DNA of 57,375 bases, taken from assembly GCA_020859845.1 (NCBI GenBank), contig JAJBVL010000002.1, positions 1-57,375 of the forward strand, written 5' to 3'. Below the pieces are notes generated by a model. The model was given only the letters and a program-made list of their open reading frames with translations, made no database searches and was not told the origin of the DNA. This document shows, piece after piece, positions 44,050-51,630 of the stretch. Position numbers and translations under genes: made by a program. The DNA comes from Bacteroidales bacterium (lineage in GTDB: Bacteria > Bacteroidota > Bacteroidia > Bacteroidales > Muribaculaceae). Each line of letters opens with the position of its first letter. The stretch's first letter is position 1.

Positions 44050-46101
44050 ATGGCAAGACCAAAAAAGACCCTTAACCTCATCAAGAACGACCCTTGGCTT
44101 GAGCCTTTTGCCCCAGCCATCATAGGACGCTATGAGGATGCTGTCAAGAAAGAACAAGAGCTCGTGGGAAAGAAAGGCTCGCTCGACGAGTTTGCCAACG
44201 CCCACAATTACTTTGGGCTCCACAAGACCGCTGATGGCGGCTGGGTGTTTCGCGAATGGGCTCCCAATGCCACCGAAATCACCCTTATTGGCGACTTCTC
44301 CGACTGGAAGGAGCAGGCACGCTATCGCCTCCATCATGTGCCCGACAGCAATGGTGTGTGGGAGATAACCCTCCCAGCCGATGCTCTTCACCATGGCGAG
44401 CTCTACAAGCTCATCATCCGCTGGCCCGGCGGCGAGGGGGAGCGCATCCCGGCTTTTGCCCAGCGCGTGGTGCAGGACGAGAAGACCCACGTATTCTCCG
44501 CCCAAGTGTGGGACCCCGAACATCCCTACGAATGGCAGATTGACAAATTCAAGCCCGACACCAAGCCACTCCTTATATATGAATGCCATATAGGCATGGC
44601 GCAGGAGCGCGAAGGCGTAGGCACCTACGTAGAGTTTCGCGACCTCATCCTGCCGCGTATCGCCAAGGACGGCTACAACGCCATCCAGATAATGGCCATC
44701 CAAGAACACCCCTACTATGGCTCCTTCGGCTATCACGTATCCAGCTTCTTCGCAGCCTCCAGCCGCTTTGGCACCCCCGACGAGCTCAAGAGCCTCATCG
44801 ACCGCGCCCACGAGCTTGGCATAGCCGTCATCATGGATATCGTGCATAGCCACGCTGTGAAGAACGAGGTGGAAGGTCTGGGACGCTTCGATGGCAGCTA
44901 CAACCAGTATTTCTATGGCGACCATCGCCGTGAACACCCCGCGTGGGACTCGCTCTGCTTTGACTACGGCAAGAACGAGGTGCTCCACTTCCTGCTCTCC
45001 AACTGCAAATATTGGCTCGAAGAATACCACTTTGACGGATTCCGCTTTGACGGTGTCACCTCGATGCTCTACTACAACCACGGATTGGGACAGGCCTTTG
45101 GAAGCTACGACGACTACTACAACGGCAACCAAGACACCAATGCCATCACTTATCTGACGCTGGCCAACAAACTCATCCACCAAATCAACCCCTCGGCTAT
45201 CACCATCGCTGAGGAGATGAGCGGTATGCCCGGCCTGGCCATTCCTATCAAGGATGGAGGCATCGGCTTTGACTATCGTATGGCCATGGGTATCCCCGAC
45301 TACTGGATCAAGATGCTCAAGGAGAAGAAAGACGAGGATTGGCACCCCACCTCCATCTTCTGGGAGCTCACCAACCGCCGCGCCGACGAAAAGACCATCT
45401 CATACGTGGAGAGCCACGATCAAGCATTGGTGGGCGACAAGACAGTAATCTTCCGCCTCATCGACGAGCAGATGTACTGGCACATGATGAAGAACGACGA
45501 CAATCTCGTGGTGGCTCGTGGCATCGCCCTCCACAAGATGATACGCCTCGTCACCGCCTCGACCATCAACGGTGGCTACCTCAACTTCATGGGCAATGAG
45601 TTTGGCCATCCCGAATGGATCGACTTCCCGCGCGAAGGCAACGGCTGGAGCTACAAGTACGCCCGTCGCCAGTGGGACCTCGTGGACCGTCAAGAGCTGA
45701 AGTATGTATACCTCAACGACTTTGACAACGCGATGATCGACCTCATCAGCAGCGTCTACAACTTCCAGGCCCTCCCCATCGAGAAGCTGTGGGAGAAGGA
45801 CGACGACCAAGTGCTGGCCTACAAGCGTGGCAATCTGGTGTTTGTATTCAACTTCAACCCCTTCAAGTCGTTTAGCGACTATGGCATCCTGACGCCTCCG
45901 GGAGAGTATGAGGTAGTGTTGTCGACCGACAATCCCGACTTTGGCGGCTATGGCAACATCGATGAGAAGGTGCGCCACTTCACTACTCCCGACCCGCTCT
46001 ACGATTCTCACGGTGTGGCTTGGCTCAAGCTTTACCTGCCGGCACGCTCCGCAATGGTGCTCCGCAAGCGTCCCGAGCGTAAATCGCGCGCTAAGAAATA
46101 G
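44050..46101 (+). CDS. glgB: 1,4-alpha-glucan branching enzyme, eukaryote-like GH13
   Basis: Adds alpha-1,6 branches to glycogen. A CBM48-like N-terminal domain (WVFREWAPNATEITLIGDFSDW) precedes the barrel with nucleophile Asp334 in FDGFRFDGVTSMLY, acid/base Glu388 in TIAEEMSG, and His456-Asp457 in ESHDQALVGDKT. These match the GH13_8 type also found in eukaryotes and many Bacteroidota, not E. coli GlgB. 683 residues. Stand-alone with own promoter and terminator; no other glg gene in the window. Confidence 0.94.
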   Translation: MARPKKTLNLIKNDPWLEPFAPAIIGRYEDAVKKEQELVGKKGSLDEFANAHNYFGLHKTADGGWVFREWAPNATEITLIGDFSDWKEQARYRLHHVPDSNGVWEITLPADALHHGELYKLIIRWPGGEGERIPAFAQRVVQDEKTHVFSAQVWDPEHPYEWQIDKFKPDTKPLLIYECHIGMAQEREGVGTYVEFRDLILPRIAKDGYNAIQIMAIQEHPYYGSFGYHVSSFFAASSRFGTPDELKSLIDRAHELGIAVIMDIVHSHAVKNEVEGLGRFDGSYNQYFYGDHRREHPAWDSLCFDYGKNEVLHFLLSNCKYWLEEYHFDGFRFDGVTSMLYYNHGLGQAFGSYDDYYNGNQDTNAITYLTLANKLIHQINPSAITIAEEMSGMPGLAIPIKDGGIGFDYRMAMGIPDYWIKMLKEKKDEDWHPTSIFWELTNRRADEKTISYVESHDQALVGDKTVIFRLIDEQMYWHMMKNDDNLVVARGIALHKMIRLVTASTINGGYLNFMGNEFGHPEWIDFPREGNGWSYKYARRQWDLVDRQELKYVYLNDFDNAMIDLISSVYNFQALPIEKLWEKDDDQVLAYKRGNLVFVFNFNPFKSFSDYGILTPPGEYEVVLSTDNPDFGGYGNIDEKVRHFTTPDPLYDSHGVAWLKLYLPARSAMVLRKRPERKSRAKK

Positions 46102-46153
46102 AGTCAATCCCCCTCCGCCCTTCATCGAAGGAGGTCAAATCCATATATCGAAG

Positions 46154-46190
46154 TCCCCAAGCCGTCCCAGCAAGGCTTGGGGATTTCTGT
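46154..46190 (+). terminator. terminator of glgB
   Basis: Arms TCCCCAAGCC (46154-46163) and GGCTTGGGGA (46174-46183), followed by TTTCTGT. Strong stem, modest U-run. Confidence 0.8.
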
Positions 46191-46240
46191 ATATTTTCAC
46201 TTTTTTATGAGAAACTGCGCGGTGATTAGATGATTTTATG

Positions 46241-46248
46241 TAAATTTG
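46241..46248 (+). promoter_or_regulatory. -7 box of the TerY-P-type cassette
   Basis: TAAATTTG, full match, 43 nt before the first gene of the four-gene cassette. No TTTG at the proper -33 spacing. It is the only promoter-like box seen for the whole set. Confidence 0.55.
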
Positions 46249-46291
46249 CATCCAATCGCTCACCCCCAACACACATCCCGCTCTAACGACC

Positions 46292-46654
46292 ATGTATCAC
46301 ATTTCGAAAGACGCATTTGTAATGGCGGCCTACTGTCCGAAGAACGAAGGTGCCCCCTACGGCATCACAGTGGACAAGCTCAAGCCACGCTCCTACTCCA
46401 TGATCTGGGCCTTTAAGCTCAACAAGCAGCGGCTGAAGCACGAAGGCTTTGGCGCCACCAAGGTCAATGGCACATTATACCCCGACTCGGAATATCCCGG
46501 CTGCCCCTATTGTGGCAGCCAGACAATTGCTATCTGCAATTGTGGGGCAGCAATGTGCTGGCATGGAGAGAAGGTGACAAAGTGTCCGGGCTGCGGACAG
46601 ATGTGTGAATGGCAAATGGTGGAATCTATCACCATGACTGGAGGAAAAATATAA
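46292..46654 (+). CDS. TerY-C-type zinc-binding protein
   Basis: Small cytoplasmic protein, 120 residues. The second half is dense in metal ligands: Cys71, Cys74, Cys82, Cys84, Cys89, His91, Cys98, Cys101 and Cys105, arranged as CPYC, CNC, CWH and CPGC. This resembles the C-terminal metal-binding domain of TerY proteins (TerY_C), here encoded alone. The N-terminal half (ISKDAFVMAAYCPKNEGAPYGI, split around Cys15) is a domain found with it. It is first in a row with kinase, VWA and phosphatase genes, 15 nt from the kinase. Likely adaptor or phospho-substrate (inference). Confidence 0.8.
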   Translation: MYHISKDAFVMAAYCPKNEGAPYGITVDKLKPRSYSMIWAFKLNKQRLKHEGFGATKVNGTLYPDSEYPGCPYCGSQTIAICNCGAAMCWHGEKVTKCPGCGQMCEWQMVESITMTGGKI

Positions 46655-46669
46655 AGAAGAATCACAAAT

Positions 46670-47941
46670 ATGGAACTCACCCCTGGACAAACCGTAAATC
46701 TCACCATAGGCGAGAAGGCCACAGTGGTCAAAGAGCTTGGCCGTGGCGGTCAAGGCATAGTCTATCTGGTAAAGGTAGGCAAGAAAGATATGGCCTTGAA
46801 ATGGTATATCAATCCCCCCGACGACAAGTTTTATCACAACCTGGAGAAGAACGTCAGCTCTGGTGCTCCCAACGCAGCTTTTATCTGGCCCGAATACCTG
46901 ACAGTGCGCGAAAATGGCAGCTATGGCTACATAATGCGTCTGCGCCCCAAGGACTACTACGAGTTTGGCACATTCCTGCTGGCGAGGGTCAACTTCCGGT
47001 CGTTTCACGCCATGCTAACGGCTGCCCTCAAGATATGCGCCGGCTTCAAGGTGCTCCACCTCCAGGGGTATAGCTACCAAGACCTCAACGATGGCAACTT
47101 CTTTATCAATCCTGAGAATGGCGACGTGCTCATCTGCGACAACGACAATGTGATGGCGCAGGGCGAGAAGTCGGGCATTCTGGGCAAAGCTCGCTACATG
47201 GCTCCCGAAGTGATGGCCGGCAGCGCCCCCGACAAGTATAGCGACCGTTTCTCGCTGGCCGTCATCCTCTTCATGCTCTTCTTTGCCAACCATCCCTTTG
47301 AAGGGGCCAAGGTGGTGGCGTGTCCTTGCATGACGGAGGCTTATGAGAAGAAATTCTATGGCTCGGAGGCTCTCTTCATCTTCGACCCGAAGGACAAGAG
47401 CAACCTCCCGGTGAGAGGCGTGCATCAGAACGTGATCCGCCGCTGGCCCCACTTCCCCGAGCGTCTGCGCCGGGCCTTCACCGAGGAGTTTGACAGCGAG
47501 CATCTCCAGAATCCTAAGAAGCGCATGATAGAAAACATGTGGGAACGGCTCATTATGCAGGTGCGCGACGAGCTCATCCGCTGCCCTCATTGCAAGGAAG
47601 AGACCTTTGTGGAGAGCAGCCTTGCCTCCGATAAATGTATGAATTGCGGCCACCCCATCAACCTCAGCCAGCGCATCAAGATAGGCCAACGCGAGATGAT
47701 GTTGGCGCTTGAATCGCCTCTCTATGTGGATGGCGACGAGATAGCCGACGCCAAGGTGGTGGCCAGTCCCAAAGGCGACGGCGCGCTGTGGCTCCAGAAC
47801 GTTTCGCCTAAGGCCTGGACCGTGGAGACAGCCAGCGGCAAGCTCAAGCAAGTGGAGCCTCAGGGCATGATGCCTGTGCGCACCGGCATGAAGATATCCT
47901 TCGGGCTTGACAATCTCAAGGGCGAGGTTGTGGCGAAATAA
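46670..47941 (+). CDS. Ser/Thr protein kinase with zinc ribbon and FHA-like C-terminus
   Basis: Eukaryote-like kinase: glycine loop GRGGQG (24-29), Lys44 in MALKWY, catalytic Asp138 in YQDLNDGNFFI, and the metal Asp157 in ICDNDN, where DND stands for the usual DFG. KARYMAPEVMAG is the activation-segment end. C-terminal to about 290 comes a Cys4 zinc ribbon (CPHC near 311, CMNC near 330) and a beta domain (GALWLQNVSPKAW...) that looks FHA-like or related. 423 residues, no membrane segment. It belongs to the TerY-P type set (kinase, PP2C, VWA); the four genes presumably form one operon, though a heptamer array lies between kinase and VWA gene. Confidence 0.88.
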   Translation: MELTPGQTVNLTIGEKATVVKELGRGGQGIVYLVKVGKKDMALKWYINPPDDKFYHNLEKNVSSGAPNAAFIWPEYLTVRENGSYGYIMRLRPKDYYEFGTFLLARVNFRSFHAMLTAALKICAGFKVLHLQGYSYQDLNDGNFFINPENGDVLICDNDNVMAQGEKSGILGKARYMAPEVMAGSAPDKYSDRFSLAVILFMLFFANHPFEGAKVVACPCMTEAYEKKFYGSEALFIFDPKDKSNLPVRGVHQNVIRRWPHFPERLRRAFTEEFDSEHLQNPKKRMIENMWERLIMQVRDELIRCPHCKEETFVESSLASDKCMNCGHPINLSQRIKIGQREMMLALESPLYVDGDEIADAKVVASPKGDGALWLQNVSPKAWTVETASGKLKQVEPQGMMPVRTGMKISFGLDNLKGEVVAK

Positions 47942-47998
47942 GGCAAAAGGCAAAAGGCAAAAGTAAAAAGGCAAAAGGCAAAAAGGCAAAAGTAAAAA
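47942..47998 (+). repeat. GGCAAAA heptamer array between kinase and VWA genes
   Basis: About eight 7-bp units, mostly GGCAAAA with GTAAAAA variants and one unit lengthened by an A, starting right after the kinase stop and ending about 18 nt before the VWA ATG. It is related in period and core (TTTTGCC on the other strand) to the TTTTGAC arrays at dnaB and the right edge. Confidence 0.85.
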
Positions 47999-48016
47999 GT
48001 AATAAAATATACGGAT

Positions 48017-48763
48017 ATGTCACTATTAGATGAAGTAGTAGAAGTGCCGCGTCGCACTATGACTCTGTTTTTCCTTATCGACACCTCGGGCAGCATGGCA
48101 GGCAATAAGATTGGCGCCGTGAACGATGCCGTGGTCAACGTTCTCCCCATCCTCAACGACATCTCGGCCTCCAACCCCGACGCTGAGATAAAGGTGGCAG
48201 CGCTGGAATTCTCGAGCGGTTGCAGCTGGCTCTACAGTGAGCCCAAGCTCGCCAGCGACTTTATATGGCAAGACGTAGAGGCCGAGGGCCTTACCTCGCT
48301 GGGCGAGGCCTGCGAAGAGCTTGCCTCCAAGCTGTCGAAGAGCGGATATATGAAGTCGGCCAGCGGCTCTTTTGCGCCAGCCATCATCCTTCTCTCCGAC
48401 GGTGGTCCCACCGACGACTTTTATGGAGGCTTGGGCAAGCTGAAAGCCAACAACTGGTTTAAGCATGCCATCAAGGTGGCTATCGCAATTGGCGACGATG
48501 CCGACCTTGAGGTGCTGAAGGACTTCACGGGCAACATGGAGGCAGTGTTCTCGGTCCACAACATCGACGCCCTCAAGAAGATAATCCGCGTGGTGGCCGT
48601 CACCTCTTCGCAGATAGGCAGCAAGAGCAGCTCGGCAGGCGACACCACCAAGCAGCAGCAGGTGATCGACGAGGTGAAGCAGAGCGTGGAGGATATCGAT
48701 GGTGCCGAGGCAGCCTCGGATGCCAGCGTCGACAGTTCATCCTACGACGACGATTGGGATTAA
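48017..48763 (+). CDS. TerY-like VWA domain protein
   Basis: Von Willebrand factor A domain, cytoplasmic, 248 residues. MIDAS motif IDTSGSMAGNKIG (Asp22, Ser24, Ser26), Thr at EGLTSLGEA, and Asp in LLSDGGPTDD complete the metal site. The first 175 residues are the TerY-type domain; the tail is Ser/Asp-rich (VDSSSYDDDWD) and could be a phosphorylation target. VWA proteins of this type act as metal-dependent scaffolds with kinase and PP2C partners. The zinc domain normally fused to TerY is encoded by the separate gene at 46292. Confidence 0.88.
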   Translation: MSLLDEVVEVPRRTMTLFFLIDTSGSMAGNKIGAVNDAVVNVLPILNDISASNPDAEIKVAALEFSSGCSWLYSEPKLASDFIWQDVEAEGLTSLGEACEELASKLSKSGYMKSASGSFAPAIILLSDGGPTDDFYGGLGKLKANNWFKHAIKVAIAIGDDADLEVLKDFTGNMEAVFSVHNIDALKKIIRVVAVTSSQIGSKSSSAGDTTKQQQVIDEVKQSVEDIDGAEAASDASVDSSSYDDDWD

Positions 48764-48781
48764 TCGCCAAGCTCCACCGCT

Positions 48782-49924
48782 ATGAGACACTACGCTTCAA
48801 CGTGTCAAGGCGAGAGTCATAAGGCGACTGCCAAGCCCTGTCAAGACAGCTCGATGAGTGGGCAGAAGGATGGGGTGTTGGTGGCTGTGGTATGCGATGG
48901 CCATGGTGGCGACCGCTACTTTCGTAGCGACCGCGGCAGCCGCTTGTGTTGCGAAGTGACGGCCAAGGCAGTGCGTGAATTTGCCCGAAAGGCTCCCGAC
49001 GATTTATTTGCTGGCGCTTCTCTCACTCAGCGCGGCCCCTTGTCAACGCTGGATCCTGCCGACAAGCTCCGCCGCCAAGACATCATGCTGCGCCAGCTCT
49101 TCGCCTCCATCATTGCCCGCTGGAGCGAGGCTATCTTAGCCGATGCCCAAGCGTCGCCACTCTCCGATGATGAGCGCTCGCAGCTCAAGCCAGAGTGGCA
49201 AGAGGCCTTTGAGCAAGGGCTCGATCTTGAGAAGGTGTATGGCACCACGCTTATGGCCTATGTACAGACTCGAAGCTACTGGTTGGCCTTTCATATAGGC
49301 GACGGTAAGCTGGTGGCTTACGATGGCAAAGAGTGGAGCGAACCAGTGCCGTGGGACGACCGCTGTTTCCTCAACAAGACCACATCTATCTGCGATGTAG
49401 ACGCTATCGACAAGGTGAGGTATTGTTATTGTGGCGACGGCTCGTTTCCTGTGGCAGTGTTTTTAGGCAGCGATGGCATCGACGACAGTTTTGGCCCGAT
49501 GGACAATCTCATCGACTTCTATCGCCAGGTGGCCAAGGCCATCGTAATGGAAGGGCCTATCAAGACACGCAACACTCTCGCCAACCTCCTGCCTCAGCTG
49601 AGCAAGCGTGGCAGCCAAGACGACATGTCGGTGGCCTACGTCTACGATGAAGAGCGCCTCCCTGCCCTTATCCCTGCCATCATCCGCCAGCAGATAGAGC
49701 GTCAAGAGGCCGCTATCGCCAGCCTGCGTTCCACTATCGAGGCCGAGCAAGCCAAAGCAGAGAGCCTGAGCGAGGCCACCTCTCAACGCGACACCATAGA
49801 GCGCGACTACGCCCTAAAAAAAGCGGAAACCCTCCAGCTTAAGATGGAGGCTGAGGAGCAGCGCCTCGCCAACCTCCAAGCCGAGCTGCAGTCGCTCCCC
49901 GCGCCTTCACAATCTGAACCATAA
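48782..49924 (+). CDS. PP2C-family protein phosphatase
   Basis: Metal-dependent Ser/Thr phosphatase expected to reverse the kinase. Seen: PCQDSS (Asp22), VVCDGHGGDRYF (Asp39-Gly40), FLGSDGIDDSF, and GSQDDMSVAYV with the last metal Asp. An insert at about 75-140 and a coiled-coil tail (about 300-370, rich in Glu, Gln and Ala) are extra. 380 residues. It starts 18 nt after the VWA gene. The family is well known; the pairing with the kinase is from context. Confidence 0.92.
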   Translation: MRHYASTCQGESHKATAKPCQDSSMSGQKDGVLVAVVCDGHGGDRYFRSDRGSRLCCEVTAKAVREFARKAPDDLFAGASLTQRGPLSTLDPADKLRRQDIMLRQLFASIIARWSEAILADAQASPLSDDERSQLKPEWQEAFEQGLDLEKVYGTTLMAYVQTRSYWLAFHIGDGKLVAYDGKEWSEPVPWDDRCFLNKTTSICDVDAIDKVRYCYCGDGSFPVAVFLGSDGIDDSFGPMDNLIDFYRQVAKAIVMEGPIKTRNTLANLLPQLSKRGSQDDMSVAYVYDEERLPALIPAIIRQQIERQEAAIASLRSTIEAEQAKAESLSEATSQRDTIERDYALKKAETLQLKMEAEEQRLANLQAELQSLPAPSQSEP

Positions 49925-49946
49925 ACTGATTTTACCCCCTACAAAC

Positions 49947-50078
49947 ATGCAACTCCACGAAGCGCTACGCACCACATACCGACAGAAAGGCTCAAGCTAT
50001 ATGCTTGAGTCGAAGGTGGTCAACACACTGGCCGACCTTCGAGCCTTCGAGCAACATCCTGCGATGAGAAACGTATTC
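49947..50078 (+). pseudogene. 5' fragment of a fifth cassette gene
   Basis: ATG 22 nt after the PP2C stop opens a convincing N-terminus of 44 residues (MQLHEALRTTYRQKGSSYML, then NTLADLRAFEQHPAMRNVF), after which the frame turns into the antisense of the O-antigen ligase-like gene and ends at 50150 as unlikely protein. The start resembles N-termini of Bacteroidota proteins found after such kinase/phosphatase genes, from memory only. I read it as a truncated gene, cut near 50080 by a deletion or recombination. Confidence 0.55.
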
Positions 50079-51348
50079 TCCGATTCACGACGCCTTGGAG
50101 CATGCCGTAGAAGCCAAAAGGCATGGCGAGGGTGGTCATGGAGTAGGTGAAGACGTTCTCGGCCACTTGGGTGGAGACTACGCCTACCATAGAGCTTACC
50201 ACTACTATGGACATGAGGCGCAGCGCCCAGTTGGCCGAGCGCCTGTATAGGCGCCAGCTGCTCACCACTACCATCGTGATGGCCGCGAGATAAAGCGCGA
50301 GGCCTATCAAGCCGTTGTCGCAGCGTAGCAGCACGAAGTCGTTGTGGGGCTGACGTATCCCTCCAAACACAAAGTTGGAGTAGAGATAATGCTGAATCGT
50401 GCCACTCCCGCTGCCAGCCAGAATGTGGGGAGCATAAAACTGCTGTTCAAGCGCTTGCCACACCCCAAAGCGAGCATTGGAGTTGATATCATCCTTTTTC
50501 ATCCTGCCCTCGGTAAGAGTGGTAAGAGTGACGGTGCTCGAATGGAAAGTTTTCTCCCTAAGCGATGGTATAGCGAAGATGCATGCCACACCTATTATCA
50601 TACCAGCAATCATCGGAAGAAGAGCCTTTAATCGCCACCGCAAAAAGGAAAAGAAGATCACAGCCACGGCCAGACCCAAAATGCTCGTACGGAATACCCA
50701 GATAAAGGGAGGCAACGAGAGAAAAATAGTCCAAAGCAAATCGGTGAGGCGCCGTCCATGGTAGAAATATAGCGCGGCTGAGAAGGCAGCCAACGATATG
50801 TAGTTGATGGCCGCCGCTGTCTCATACCAGAAGACACCGGGCAAATAGATGTCCCTAAATGGCAACCACGACACCACAAAACTTACAAGCGCCAATCGCC
50901 GAGCCCACATTCCCGCCACAAGAAACACATGGAAACTCCCCGCCACCGCCATTCCCGTCAAGGCTATCAGAAGAGGATAACAATACTTTACCATCGCCCT
51001 TAGCCCATATAATGGCGCCTGCGAATAGACACACCCTAACGCTACCCACACCATAAAGGCCAAATAAAGCAATAGAGCGAGAGGCCACCTGCCCACGCTG
51101 CGCGACATGATAGCCAAGATACACAGCATCTCCAACACCATCAGACGCACTGCCTGTAGGTCGATAGTGCCCTCGGCGGTGAAGGCAAAGAGACTGGTGG
51201 AGAAAAGTATCACCCAAAAGTGTTCGCTACCCGTGGAGGGCATCCACCGACGGCGAAAAGAGAGGGTGATGTTGCGGCGCTGGGAATAGAGCATCACCAG
51301 CTCCACTCCTCCAAGCATAATGAGATATAGATAATTGAGCAATACCAT
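50020..51348 (-). CDS. O-antigen ligase-like (WaaL/RfaL type) membrane protein
   Basis: Polytopic protein of about 11 helices with the large periplasmic loop of Wzy_C/O-antigen ligases: NARFGVWQAL, then GIRQPHNDFVLLRCDNGLIGLALYL, the H-N motif. Would link polysaccharide to lipid A core or polymerise it. 442 residues. The last 20 residues (RIRFSSQDVARRLEGRPVC) are encoded by the antisense of the truncated gene at 49947, so the native C-terminus was probably replaced or extended. Full promoter upstream at 51448-51478. Confidence 0.85.
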   Translation of the reverse strand: MVLLNYLYLIMLGGVELVMLYSQRRNITLSFRRRWMPSTGSEHFWVILFSTSLFAFTAEGTIDLQAVRLMVLEMLCILAIMSRSVGRWPLALLLYLAFMVWVALGCVYSQAPLYGLRAMVKYCYPLLIALTGMAVAGSFHVFLVAGMWARRLALVSFVVSWLPFRDIYLPGVFWYETAAAINYISLAAFSAALYFYHGRRLTDLLWTIFLSLPPFIWVFRTSILGLAVAVIFFSFLRWRLKALLPMIAGMIIGVACIFAIPSLREKTFHSSTVTLTTLTEGRMKKDDINSNARFGVWQALEQQFYAPHILAGSGSGTIQHYLYSNFVFGGIRQPHNDFVLLRCDNGLIGLALYLAAITMVVVSSWRLYRRSANWALRLMSIVVVSSMVGVVSTQVAENVFTYSMTTLAMPFGFYGMLQGVVNRRIRFSSQDVARRLEGRPVC

Positions 51349-51447
51349 TTTACCTGTATTTACTTTACCGATTAGAAAAACAATCCTCGTAGATTAGAGC
51401 ACAGCAGAGGGAGAGAAAGGGATAATTGTGCTTCTTTAAGGTGAGGA

Positions 51448-51478
51448 CAAATTTAATCCTTTTATCCGACACTGCAAA
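51448..51478 (-). promoter_or_regulatory. promoter of the O-antigen ligase-like gene
   Basis: Minus strand: TTTG (51478-51475), 19-nt spacer, TAAATTTG (51455-51448), about 100 nt before the ATG. Full consensus match. The rest of the 282-nt gap between the ligase and the YbhN-like gene shows nothing certain. Confidence 0.75.
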
Positions 51479-51630
51479 GGATTAACTCAAGAATATCTTT
51501 TGTGAACCAGCGGGGGGAGGCAGGGGTTATAATTTAAACAGGTAAAATCGTCACGACTCTGAAAACTTCTGCCTCACAACCAGCAAATGCTTGCCCTTCG
51601 CGCACAGTATGGGATGACCTCAAAAGATGG

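Noticed and set aside
44014-45345. 443-codon open frame (-) opposite glgB
   Set aside because: Antisense of conserved branching-enzyme sequence; no signal, motif or promoter of its own.
38114-49924. A single defence island from TIR to PP2C
   Set aside because: glgB, a tRNA, a propeller lipoprotein and other ordinary genes interrupt it, strands change, and no integrase or attachment site is seen. The genes are treated as separate units.
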